A DNA stretch of 37,712 nucleotides from an uncultured bacterium (GTDB lineage Bacteria; Desulfobacterota; BSN033; UBA1163), in the NCBI GenBank assembly GCA_938045955.1, contig CALIBK010000161.1, forward strand, positions 1 to 37,712. The letters are read 5' to 3'. Positions 6,406-14,676 of this stretch are shown here, in pieces. Within the stretch, counting starts at the first letter, position 1. Every line of letters begins with the position of its first letter. The notes beneath the pieces are model-generated. The model ran no database searches, was not told the DNA's origin, and worked only from the letters and a program-made list of their open reading frames with translations. The position numbers and the translations under genes are program-made.

Positions 6406-8823
6406 ATGGAGAGGAATTTTAAAGATATAGGTTTTTTGGCTTTAAGGCAAGGGGATGAACAGGAGGCGATTAATCTCTTCCTGAAGGCTCTTGAGAGGGA
6501 AGGGGAGGCAAAAATTTATTACGGATTAGGATTGGCTTACCTTCGGCTAGGAAATATTCAAAAAGCAAGATGGGCTTTTCATAAAGCCGTGGAGATAGAA
6601 CCCGATTACAAAGAATCCATTTCCTCCCTGCAGTCCCTCAATCAAATGCAAGAGAGACCGGATCCTTGTTCCGTTTCTTCAAGGGTTCGTTTCAGGGTTT
6701 CTTCTGATTATTTAGAAATGGAAGAGGAGGAAAAGTGGAGTAAAATTTTTTTTAAAGGGATTAATTTAGGATTAGGACTACCAGGATATTTCCCGGGGGA
6801 ATTCCCGATTGAAAAAGGAACCTATCTGAAGTGGTTTGAAAAGATTTCTGAGCTTGGTGCCAATTCTATCCGAATCTATACTCTTCATCCCCCATCTTTT
6901 TATGAAGCCCTTTACCAATTTAACCAATCCAAACCAAGACTCTATCTCTTTCAGGGGATATGGGTGGAGTTGCCCGAAAAAAATGATTTTTATGAAGAGT
7001 CTTATCTTAAAGACGTAAGGGAGAGGATTCGGAATGCAATTGATGCGGTTTATGGAAATGCCTATCTTCCCGAAAGACCAGGATATCCTTCCGGGTCGTA
7101 CCGGTTTAATGTGTCCCCCTATGTAGTTGCCTTCATTTTTGGCAGGGAGTGGGAGTCCTGTAGTGTAAAGGGTTTTAATGAACTTCATCATCGGAGGAAA
7201 AGAAATTATTATGGGAAATTTTTATCTATTGAAGACGCTACCCCCTTCGAACTCTGGATTACAAAGATGTTAGATGATCTTCAATCCTATGAAGAAGGGA
7301 AATATAGTCATTCCCATCCAGTGAGTGTGGTCAACTGGCCAACCCTTGATCCACTGATGCATCCTACAGAATCTAACTACGAAGCGAATATGGAGTTTCA
7401 AGGAATTAAAGTTCACCAAACCATATGTCAAGAAAATGAGGATGAGGAGACCCTTGATCTTTCAAAAATCCACTCCCTAAAAGGGGGAGGATTTTTTGCC
7501 ACCTATCATGTGTATCCTTACTATCCTGATTTTATGGTTAATGAATTTCTTGATGAGGAAGATCCCTTCTTAGCCTACCTTCTCAAATTGAAAAGACATC
7601 ATGGGAGTCAACCTATTTTAATTGGAGAATTTGGAGTTCCGAGCAGTCGAGAAATCGCACACTGGCACCACCGGGGATGGCACCATGGAGGACACTCTGA
7701 AATAAAACAGGGACAGATTGATGGACGATTAATCAGGACTATTTTTGAGGCAAAAATGGCTGGGGGGATACTGTTTTCTTGGTTCGATGAATGGTTTAAA
7801 AAAAATTGGCTTTACCTTCCCTATTATCATCCTTCAGAGCGGAAATCTTTTTGGTATAATATTCAGGATGCAGAGGAAAACTATGGTCTTCTGGGAGCCT
7901 ATCCTGGATATCCCAAAAAAAAGGTGAATCTTTCCGGAAAAGAGGAAGAATGGATCAACAGTAGCATTCTCTATGAAAAAGATAGTGATCAGATGATATT
8001 TAAGTTTAATGATGGTTTTGATGAAACCCGATTATTAAAAAGGCTCAGGGTTCAACATGACGAAGGATTTCTTTATATTTTAATTGAAACCAAAGGGAAG
8101 GTCGATTTTACAAAGGCACATTACCTTATAGGACTTGATACCATTTCACCCGAAAGAGGGGAATTCAGACTCCCTCTGAAGACTAATGTACTGCTCCCGA
8201 TAGGAATTGAGTTTTTAATCCACCTTGCTGGAAAAGAGAACAGCAGAATTCTCATTTGCAAAGAGTATGATAAATATTTAAATAAAGAGCGAGGAGAGAT
8301 TAAACCCGCTATGGGTGATCAGGGAGAATGGGTCCTCATCCAAAACAAGAGCAATATCAGGCGAGTGAGCAAAGATGGAACGAGATTCTTTCCTCCAAGA
8401 GTAAATTGCGTCTCCCTCTTGAAATACGGAAGTCTGGATCCCCTTCATCGTGCATACGATACACTTGCTGATTTTTATTTTGAAGAGAATCGAATCGAGA
8501 TACGTCTTCCCTGGGCTCTTTTACACTTTACCGATCCAAGTTCCAAATGGGTTCTGTGGAAGGATAAGGACCATTTATGTCAAAAAACTGAAGGTCTTCA
8601 TATTCTTATATTCTCTTATCTCCCCGAGAAGGGTCAACTTTATGCCAGAAAGACGGGTCTCGGAATCAATATTACGGATTCGTTCCCACAAAAACTTGAG
8701 CGTGATGAGATAAAGAGATATACCTGGGAAAATTGGCAAACCCCCATCTATCATACTTATTTGAAAGCGAGTTATTTCATTTATCAAAAGGCTCTAAAAC
8801 AGATTCCGGAGGGAATTGAGTGA
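6406..8823 (+). CDS. TPR-glycoside hydrolase (TIM-barrel) protein
   Basis: An 805-residue protein. Residues 1-85 form two or three TPR units (YYGLGLAYLRLGN, AFHKAVEIEPDY). From about 110 to 470 there is a glycoside-hydrolase-like barrel: FKGINLGLG, a strand ANSIRIYT, GREWES with a candidate acid/base Glu248, and LIGEFG with candidate nucleophile Glu408. An invariant-looking WFDEW segment follows. The last 300 residues are beta-rich and could be a CBM9-like carbohydrate-binding region. I cannot assign a GH family. No signal peptide is seen, and an in-frame TAG two codons upstream fixes the N-terminus, so the enzyme appears cytoplasmic unless exported by an unusual route. It overlaps the deacetylase start by 4 bases (GTGA). 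By analogy with the PgaB C-terminal GH domain it may trim the polymer. Confidence 0.75.
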   Translation: MERNFKDIGFLALRQGDEQEAINLFLKALEREGEAKIYYGLGLAYLRLGNIQKARWAFHKAVEIEPDYKESISSLQSLNQMQERPDPCSVSSRVRFRVSSDYLEMEEEEKWSKIFFKGINLGLGLPGYFPGEFPIEKGTYLKWFEKISELGANSIRIYTLHPPSFYEALYQFNQSKPRLYLFQGIWVELPEKNDFYEESYLKDVRERIRNAIDAVYGNAYLPERPGYPSGSYRFNVSPYVVAFIFGREWESCSVKGFNELHHRRKRNYYGKFLSIEDATPFELWITKMLDDLQSYEEGKYSHSHPVSVVNWPTLDPLMHPTESNYEANMEFQGIKVHQTICQENEDEETLDLSKIHSLKGGGFFATYHVYPYYPDFMVNEFLDEEDPFLAYLLKLKRHHGSQPILIGEFGVPSSREIAHWHHRGWHHGGHSEIKQGQIDGRLIRTIFEAKMAGGILFSWFDEWFKKNWLYLPYYHPSERKSFWYNIQDAEENYGLLGAYPGYPKKKVNLSGKEEEWINSSILYEKDSDQMIFKFNDGFDETRLLKRLRVQHDEGFLYILIETKGKVDFTKAHYLIGLDTISPERGEFRLPLKTNVLLPIGIEFLIHLAGKENSRILICKEYDKYLNKERGEIKPAMGDQGEWVLIQNKSNIRRVSKDGTRFFPPRVNCVSLLKYGSLDPLHRAYDTLADFYFEENRIEIRLPWALLHFTDPSSKWVLWKDKDHLCQKTEGLHILIFSYLPEKGQLYARKTGLGINITDSFPQKLERDEIKRYTWENWQTPIYHTYLKASYFIYQKALKQIPEGIE

Positions 8824-9596
8824 GAATAACGAGAAGAGAATTTTTAAAGATCAGTGGAGGAGCCCTCTTTTTATCTCACTGGATAGGAGGAGAGGGATGG
8901 GGGAATACCTCAAAGATTCCCGTGCTTCTCTATCATGATATTTCAGAGACCTTTAGAGATGATTATACGGTATCGCCCGGGCAATTTGCAGCCCAGATGG
9001 AATGGCTCTACGAGGAGGGGTACCAAACCCTTTTTCTCAACGAGATCACCTCATTAAAGGAAAATGAATACAGGAAAGTTATCCTTCTCACCTTTGATGA
9101 TGGATATGCCTCTTTTTTGGATTTTGCTTTTCCATTGCTTCAGGTCTACCAGTTTAAAGCTACAATTAATTTTATTGGAGGGGAGGTCGGAAAATTTATT
9201 CATCTTGGTGGAAATAGGCCCACTATGAGCTGGGATGAATATCGTTACCTTCTTAAAAGTGGATTGGTGGATCTGGGTTGCCATACCTATCATCTTCATT
9301 TTAAAAGCGGGGTCTTATCCTTTTCGGAGGATACATTAAGAAGGGATTTAAAGTTGTTTCAAGAAGAAGCCCAACATCGGATTGGAAGAACATTAGAAAT
9401 CCTTTCATGGCCTTATGGAATCTTTAACGATAGGAGTATTCGAATAGCAAAAGGGCTCGGGTTCAAATATTTTTTAACTTCCAAAGAGGGATTTTTTAAA
9501 AGGGCCTCAGGAATTGAGACTATTCCCCGTCTCAATATCAATTATCGGCTTGATCTTATTTCATTTAGACATTATATCGAAAGGGAAGAGATATGA
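8820..9596 (+). CDS. Polysaccharide deacetylase (NodB family, PgaB/IcaB-like)
   Basis: A 258-residue family 4 carbohydrate esterase starting at GTG, in 4-base overlap with the previous gene. The N-terminus TRREFLKISGGALFL resembles a twin-arginine signal. The catalytic DD pair is in TFDDGY (91-96). The metal-binding histidines are in GCHTYHLH (H155 and H160, five apart, as in the PgaB/IcaB HTYDxH motif). SWPYG follows at 196-200. Length matches the free-standing IcaB type rather than the GH-fused PgaB. The reaction would be periplasmic N-deacetylation of a GlcNAc-type polymer, making it partly cationic. It sits between the TPR-glycosidase and exporter genes with overlaps on both sides, a strong sign of coupled translation and shared function. 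Substrate is inferred from motif and context. Confidence 0.85.
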   Translation: MRITRREFLKISGGALFLSHWIGGEGWGNTSKIPVLLYHDISETFRDDYTVSPGQFAAQMEWLYEEGYQTLFLNEITSLKENEYRKVILLTFDDGYASFLDFAFPLLQVYQFKATINFIGGEVGKFIHLGGNRPTMSWDEYRYLLKSGLVDLGCHTYHLHFKSGVLSFSEDTLRRDLKLFQEEAQHRIGRTLEILSWPYGIFNDRSIRIAKGLGFKYFLTSKEGFFKRASGIETIPRLNINYRLDLISFRHYIEREEI

Positions 9597-11173
9597 AGAA
9601 GAAGTTTATGATTTCAGGAATAATATTTTTGGTGCTGGCGTCCGTCTGTTTTTCAGTGACTCCGGAAGAACTGATCAAAGAAGGGAGATACGAGGAGGCG
9701 ATCAAAGCCTACCGGATATCCCTTTCCAGTTCTCGAAACGATAAAGAGAAGGCGAGACTCCATAAAGCGATAGGGGAAATTCTTGCCTCGAAGGGAGATT
9801 ATAAAGGGGCAGGAAAAGAGTATCTGAAGGCTCTTTCTCTGGACCGGATGGGTTTTACTGAAAACGAAAGATTTCGGATGGCCATTCACCTTTCCTGGGG
9901 GAACTATCTGAAAGAGGCCGTTGAGGAATTGTCAGATATCGTTAAAAATAATCCTGGTCATCTGGAAGCAAGGATTCATCTCGCCAGGTCTCTTTCCTGG
10001 GCAGGGAGATTGAAAGAATCCCTAAAAGAAGTCGAGCATATCCTGAGAGTAAGTCCAGAAAATAGAGATGCCTTATTCATCCAGGCAAATATTTTGAGAT
10101 GGAGAGGCAATCTTCATCAGGCCATCGCAATTTATAGAAATTTATTAGAAACAAAGGAAGACTTTGATATTCGGTTAGGGTTAACCTATGCCTTGTTGAA
10201 AAAGGGGGATAGGAAAGGAGCTCAGGAAAGTTTCCATCTCTTAAAACCCGTCTATCCCTATCAAGAGAGAGAGTTGAAAAAACTTGAGGAAGAAATTGTG
10301 AGAATGACACGACCTTCCATGGGTGGGACTTATCAATTCTATAAGGATTCGGATGATAATCAACTCAATCGATTTTCTGTCTCAGGAGGAGGATGGATCG
10401 ATCCTGTAAGAGTTGATCTCCTTTTCAGGCATACAGATGCAAGAGATGACGAAAGACATCACCGGAGCGAAGAGTTCTCTTTAAGGAGTTATTTGAAGAT
10501 CTTGGAGCCATTAACCATGGGAGGAGGAGCGGGAGTGACTCAACTCGCCCATAAAGAGACGGATCATTATTTTACTGGAAACCTCTTTGCCACTCTTGAT
10601 CTTCTTCGGGGGTTTTTAGGTGGAAGCATCAGCCGGAACGTCCTTGTAGATAATGCTCAGCTAATAGAAAATAGAATTCGGGTCACTGAGGGAGGGATCT
10701 ATGGAAGCCAGAACCTGACTGACTCTCTTTCTCTCCATGGAAGCTATTTTTACAGAGATTATTCCGATAAGAATCATTCCCATGATTTTCAACTGATCCC
10801 CAGATATGTCGTGTATCGAGGAAATCCGAGAACCTCCCTGGGTTATCGATGGAGATATCTCAATTTCGATAAACACACAAAAAGTGGATACTTTGACCCG
10901 AAGAATTTCATGTCCCATCAGGCATTATTATCTATCGATTATGAGAAAGCCCCTTTTTTCATCTTTTTAGAACCTTACATCGGGTACCAGTCCTTTAAGA
11001 GATACGGGGAGAGGGACCGAGATGTTATTCTTGGGGGAGCGGGGATACTCCGATGTCGAGTTTCAAAAAATATTGATGCGGAAGGAAGTGTAGAGGGGGG
11101 AAATTATGCCCTGGGAGCTGTTTCAGGGTTCAACTATTTTCAGATCTCATTTGGATTGAGGATTTACTTTTAG
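9593..11173 (+). CDS. TPR plus outer-membrane beta-barrel protein (PgaA/YaiO-like exporter)
   Basis: A 526-residue protein with a signal peptide (about residues 1-21, KKKFMISGIIFLVLASVCFS). Several TPRs follow (about 22-235; EEAIKAYRISL, GDYKGAGKEYLKAL, LEARIHLARSLSWAG). The last ~280 residues show alternating hydrophobic and polar beta strands rich in Tyr and Gly, ending in ISFGLRIYF. The terminal aromatic is the usual outer-membrane insertion signal. PgaA has the same order, periplasmic TPR then porin, though it is larger; YaiO-family barrels are closer in size. It overlaps the deacetylase by 4 bases (ATGA). The likely role is guiding the polymer through the periplasm and outer membrane. 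The stop codon abuts the MITE-like copy 2. Confidence 0.8.
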   Translation: MKKKFMISGIIFLVLASVCFSVTPEELIKEGRYEEAIKAYRISLSSSRNDKEKARLHKAIGEILASKGDYKGAGKEYLKALSLDRMGFTENERFRMAIHLSWGNYLKEAVEELSDIVKNNPGHLEARIHLARSLSWAGRLKESLKEVEHILRVSPENRDALFIQANILRWRGNLHQAIAIYRNLLETKEDFDIRLGLTYALLKKGDRKGAQESFHLLKPVYPYQERELKKLEEEIVRMTRPSMGGTYQFYKDSDDNQLNRFSVSGGGWIDPVRVDLLFRHTDARDDERHHRSEEFSLRSYLKILEPLTMGGGAGVTQLAHKETDHYFTGNLFATLDLLRGFLGGSISRNVLVDNAQLIENRIRVTEGGIYGSQNLTDSLSLHGSYFYRDYSDKNHSHDFQLIPRYVVYRGNPRTSLGYRWRYLNFDKHTKSGYFDPKNFMSHQALLSIDYEKAPFFIFLEPYIGYQSFKRYGERDRDVILGGAGILRCRVSKNIDAEGSVEGGNYALGAVSGFNYFQISFGLRIYF

Positions 11174-11337
11174 CTTAAATTGAGCGATTCTCAGTATTAT
11201 TTAAAGATAAACCCATACTGGATTCCCGTTTTTACCGAAATGACATTTTCATTCATTGGGGGTCGTCGTCATTTTTGCAAAAGCAGGAATCCAGTATCTT
11301 TAATTCAATTCGTGACGAAAAATCTTTCAGTTTTAGG
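11174..11337 (+). mobile_element. MITE-like element, copy 2 (164 bp)
   Basis: A copy of the 243-404 element, starting CTTAAATTGAGCGATT and ending AATCTTTCAGTTTTAGG, so its terminal repeats are degenerate. The internal CTGGATTCCCG and AAGCAGGAATCCAG modules are kept. TTTAG flanks both ends (11169-11173 and 11338-11342), consistent with a 5-bp target duplication whose left copy includes the exporter's stop codon. It separates the exopolysaccharide arm from gatB and could contribute to ending transcription. Confidence 0.75.
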
Positions 11338-11382
11338 TTTAGGATAATGTTAATTTAAAGGATATCCCGGGAGGAATAATTC

Positions 11383-12822
11383 ATGGAATACGAACCTGTG
11401 ATTGGATTGGAAGTTCATGCCCAGCTTTTAACACGGTCCAAAATCTTCTGTGGGTGTTCAACGAGTTTTGGAGAGGAACCCAACACCCAGACCTGTCCGG
11501 TCTGCACGGGACAACCTGGATCCCTTCCGGTCGTGAATCGCAAAGCAGTCGAATTTGCTATTCGCCTGGGACTGGCCACCCACTGTCGAATCGCTCCTTT
11601 CAGTCTCTTTGCCCGAAAGAATTATTTTTATCCCGATCTCCCCAAAGGATATCAGATCTCCATGTATGAGCATCCCCTGGCAGAGAATGGGTTCATTGAA
11701 ATTACCGTGAATGGAATAAAGAAGAGGATACGAATTATTCGGATCCATATGGAAGAGGATGCAGGGAAGTTGAAACATGGAGAGACTCCGGAGAAGTTTC
11801 CTTATAGCTATGTTGACTTTAATCGAACCGGGGTTCCCCTCGTTGAGATTGTGAGTGGACCGGACATCCGTTCCCCTCAGGAGGCAGGGGAGTATTTGAG
11901 AAGGCTAAGGGCCATTCTTCAGTACCTTGAGATCTGCACCGGAGATATGGAAAAAGGAACATTTCGATGCGATGCAAACGTTTCTGTTCGCCCCGTTGGC
12001 CAGAAGGAATTCGGAACCCGGACTGAATTGAAGAATATGAATTCCTTCAAACATGTAGAAAAAGCGTTAGAATACGAGATTAAGCGGCAGATCGAACTTC
12101 TCAGGTCAGGTGAGGAGGTCATCCAGGAGACGAGACTTTTTGATGCCAATACAGGGATGACAGTCTCCATGAGGGGAAAAGAGGAAGCCCATGACTATCG
12201 CTATTTTCCGGACCCGGATCTCGTCCCCCTTAGAATCGATGAACGGTGGATAGAAGAGATAAGAGCAGGCCTCCCGGAACTTCCGGATCAGAAGAAGGAG
12301 AGGTTTATCCAACAGTATCAGATCCCTGAATACGACGCGGAGATTCTTACATCGAGCAAAGCGATGGCCAAATACTTTGAGGAAACGGTAGCATTGTTCC
12401 CTGAACCAAAGGTCGTCAGTAACTGGATGATGGTGGAGCTTCTCAGGGAATTAAAGAGAGATGAAAGGGAGATTGACCAATGTCCCATTACCCCAAGACA
12501 TCTGGCAGGAATGCTTATCCTTATTAAGAATGGGACGATCAGCGGTAAGATTGCCAAGGATGTGTTTGAGGAGATGTATCGAACAGGAGAAGAGGCTGAA
12601 AAGATTGTGAAGGAGAGAGGTTGGGTTCAAATCCTCGATCGAGGAGAGATTGAAAGGGCCATCGAACAGGTTATCGAGGCTTATACCAAGCAGGTGGACG
12701 AATACCGAAAGGGGAAGGAGAAGATTTTCGGGTTTTTGGTGGGGGAGGTGATGAAGAAAACCAGAGGAAAAGCAAACCCCCAGTTGGTGAACGAACTTCT
12801 GAAAAAGAAATTGAAAGAATAG
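11383..12822 (+). CDS. gatB: Aspartyl/glutamyl-tRNA amidotransferase subunit B
   Basis: A 479-residue GatB, the usual length. The N-terminal signature [13 protein letters not shown] is followed by the zinc-site cysteines CGCS and CPVC. Then come [22 protein letters not shown] and [14 protein letters not shown], and in the C-terminal part the helical GatB/YqeY domain. GatB activates the side-chain carboxylate of mischarged Glu-tRNA(Gln) or Asp-tRNA(Asn), which is then amidated with ammonia from GatA; it works in the GatCAB complex. gatA and gatC are not in this window, so it is detached from its partners. A GGGAGG ribosome binding site precedes the ATG. It begins 45 bases after the MITE-like element and is followed after 25 bases by mtnA. 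Confidence 0.97.
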   Translation: MEYEPVIGLEVHAQLLTRSKIFCGCSTSFGEEPNTQTCPVCTGQPGSLPVVNRKAVEFAIRLGLATHCRIAPFSLFARKNYFYPDLPKGYQISMYEHPLAENGFIEITVNGIKKRIRIIRIHMEEDAGKLKHGETPEKFPYSYVDFNRTGVPLVEIVSGPDIRSPQEAGEYLRRLRAILQYLEICTGDMEKGTFRCDANVSVRPVGQKEFGTRTELKNMNSFKHVEKALEYEIKRQIELLRSGEEVIQETRLFDANTGMTVSMRGKEEAHDYRYFPDPDLVPLRIDERWIEEIRAGLPELPDQKKERFIQQYQIPEYDAEILTSSKAMAKYFEETVALFPEPKVVSNWMMVELLRELKRDEREIDQCPITPRHLAGMLILIKNGTISGKIAKDVFEEMYRTGEEAEKIVKERGWVQILDRGEIERAIEQVIEAYTKQVDEYRKGKEKIFGFLVGEVMKKTRGKANPQLVNELLKKKLKE

Positions 12823-12847
12823 GAAAAAAGCATGGAGCCTGTCGGTT

Positions 12848-13885
12848 ATGAATTTTAAGACGATTGAGTGGAGAGGGGATCATATCAGGATTCTGGACCA
12901 GAGGAGACTTCCTCTTCAGGTTCGCTATCTGGTCTGTGAGAATGCCTCCTCGGTTGCGCGAGCCATAAAAAGCATGGCTATTCGAGGGGCTCCGGCCATT
13001 GGAGTGGCAGCGGCTATGGGAATAGCCATAGGTGCGAAAAAAATAAGGATCGATCACCCGGAAAGATTTAAACAGGAGATGGAGAAGATTTTTCAACAGA
13101 TGGCTCAGACTCGGCCGACTGCGGTCAACCTGTTCTGGGCTATTGAAAGAATGAAAAGGGTATTTGAGGAATCATCCCGGGATATAAAGAGGGCAAAAGT
13201 AAGACTGGAAGAGGAGGCTTTAAAAATCTATAAGGAGGACTTAGAGATCAATCGGACAATAGGGGAGGTTGGAAAGAGACTCATTCAGGATGGTTCAGGA
13301 ATTCTAACCCATTGCAACGCAGGGGCGTTAGCTACGGCAGGTTATGGGACTGCACTCAGTCTGATTTATGCAGCGTGGGAGGAAGGGAAGAAATTTCATG
13401 TTTATGTCGATGAGACTCGTCCTATGCTTCAGGGAGCAAGACTCACCGCCTGGGAACTTTCCCAAGCCCACATCCCCTTGACAGTGATCACGGATAATAT
13501 GGCTGGTTGGCTGATGAAAGAAGGAAAGATAGACTTAATTCTTGTCGGAGCAGATCGAATCGCCAGAAATGGGGATACGGCTAATAAGATTGGGACCTAT
13601 AGTTTAGCCGTGCTTGCGAGGTATCATCGGATTCCCTTCTATGTGATCGCTCCTACTTCCACCATTGACTGGAAACTTCCCCGTGGAGAGACCATTCCTA
13701 TTGAAAAAAGAGGGGGAGAAGAGGTCACCCATATCGGGTCGAAAAGAGTTGCTCCCGAGGGGGTGGAGGTTTATAACCCCGCTTTTGATATAACCCCTAA
13801 CCAATTAATCCAGGCGATTGTTACGGAAAAAGGAATCCTATACAGGCCTTTTCAGGAGAGTTTAAAAAGAATTCAGACCTCATGA
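12848..13885 (+). CDS. mtnA: S-methyl-5-thioribose-1-phosphate isomerase
   Basis: A 345-residue member of the MtnA/eIF2B-alpha family at the usual length. MAIRGAPAIG, THCNAGALATAGYGT (catalytic Cys), DETRPMLQGARLTAWEL and VGADRIARNGDTANKIGT (catalytic Asp) are all present. It converts 5-methylthioribose-1-phosphate to the ribulose form in the methionine salvage route. Related enzymes also act on 5-deoxyribose-1-phosphate in the DHAP shunt. No mtnP, mtnB or mtnD is seen nearby. It overlaps the SAM hydrolase gene by 4 bases, linking it to SAM by-product metabolism. The assignment is firm; the exact pathway in this organism is open. Confidence 0.95.
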   Translation: MNFKTIEWRGDHIRILDQRRLPLQVRYLVCENASSVARAIKSMAIRGAPAIGVAAAMGIAIGAKKIRIDHPERFKQEMEKIFQQMAQTRPTAVNLFWAIERMKRVFEESSRDIKRAKVRLEEEALKIYKEDLEINRTIGEVGKRLIQDGSGILTHCNAGALATAGYGTALSLIYAAWEEGKKFHVYVDETRPMLQGARLTAWELSQAHIPLTVITDNMAGWLMKEGKIDLILVGADRIARNGDTANKIGTYSLAVLARYHRIPFYVIAPTSTIDWKLPRGETIPIEKRGGEEVTHIGSKRVAPEGVEVYNPAFDITPNQLIQAIVTEKGILYRPFQESLKRIQTS

Positions 13886-14676
13886 AAACCCCGATTATTG
13901 CTTTGCTTACCGATTTTGGGACAAAGGATTATTATGTCGCTTCGATGAAAGGGGTCATCCTTAAGATTAATCCTCGATGTACGATCATTGATATCAGTCA
14001 CCAGGTATCTCCTCAGGATATCCGAGAAGGGGCATTTCTTTTAGCCAGTGTCTTTTCTTATTTTCCTGAGAAGACCATCTATCTGGCTGTCATTGATCCA
14101 GAGGTGGGAGGAAAGAGAAAACCCATCCTCCTCCGGACAAGGAATTATTTTTTTGTAGGCCCGGATAATGGGCTTTTTACGCTGGTTGCAGAAAAGGATG
14201 GAGTGGAGTGGGTCATCGAACTCACCCATTCAAAATACTTTCTTTCTCCCATCAGTTCAACCTTCCATGGAAGGGATATTTTTGCTCCTGTAGCCGCTCA
14301 TCTCTCTCTGGGAGTTCGACCTCAATCGCTCGGGAAGAGAATCGATCAATGGGTTAGACTTGATCTGAAAAAACCTGAAGAGAAGGGAGAAAGATTAATT
14401 GGAGAGATCTTTTTCATCGATCACTTTGGAAATCTCATTACGAATGTGGAGAGAAAGAGATTTTTTAGTTTTATCAAGGATTCTCCATTTGAAATTAAGG
14501 TTGGGAAAGAGAGAGTTTCAAAAATCGGCCAGGGATACTGGGAAGGGGAAAAGGGTGAGGTGATTGCACTCTTTGGAAGTGCCGATTTTCTGGAGATAGC
14601 CGTAAGAGAAGGAAATGCCCAAAAGCAATTACGATTGAACCGGGGAGATCCGATCCTTATCGAAAGGAGAGTCTAA
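13882..14676 (+). CDS. SAM hydrolase (SAM hydroxide adenosyltransferase, DUF62 family)
   Basis: A 264-residue protein of the chlorinase/fluorinase-related family. LLTDFGTKDYYVASMKG lies at the N-terminus, DPEVGG near residue 73, GPDNGLF, GRDIFAPVAAHLSLG near 130, and DHFGNLITN in the C-terminal domain. Most bacterial members use water rather than halide and split SAM into adenosine and methionine. The 21-residue loop typical of fluorinases is not evident. The ATG overlaps mtnA by 4 bases (ATGA) and its stop overlaps the aminotransferase start by one base. The grouping suggests a small SAM/methionine-handling operon. Confidence 0.9.
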   Translation: MKTPIIALLTDFGTKDYYVASMKGVILKINPRCTIIDISHQVSPQDIREGAFLLASVFSYFPEKTIYLAVIDPEVGGKRKPILLRTRNYFFVGPDNGLFTLVAEKDGVEWVIELTHSKYFLSPISSTFHGRDIFAPVAAHLSLGVRPQSLGKRIDQWVRLDLKKPEEKGERLIGEIFFIDHFGNLITNVERKRFFSFIKDSPFEIKVGKERVSKIGQGYWEGEKGEVIALFGSADFLEIAVREGNAQKQLRLNRGDPILIERRV

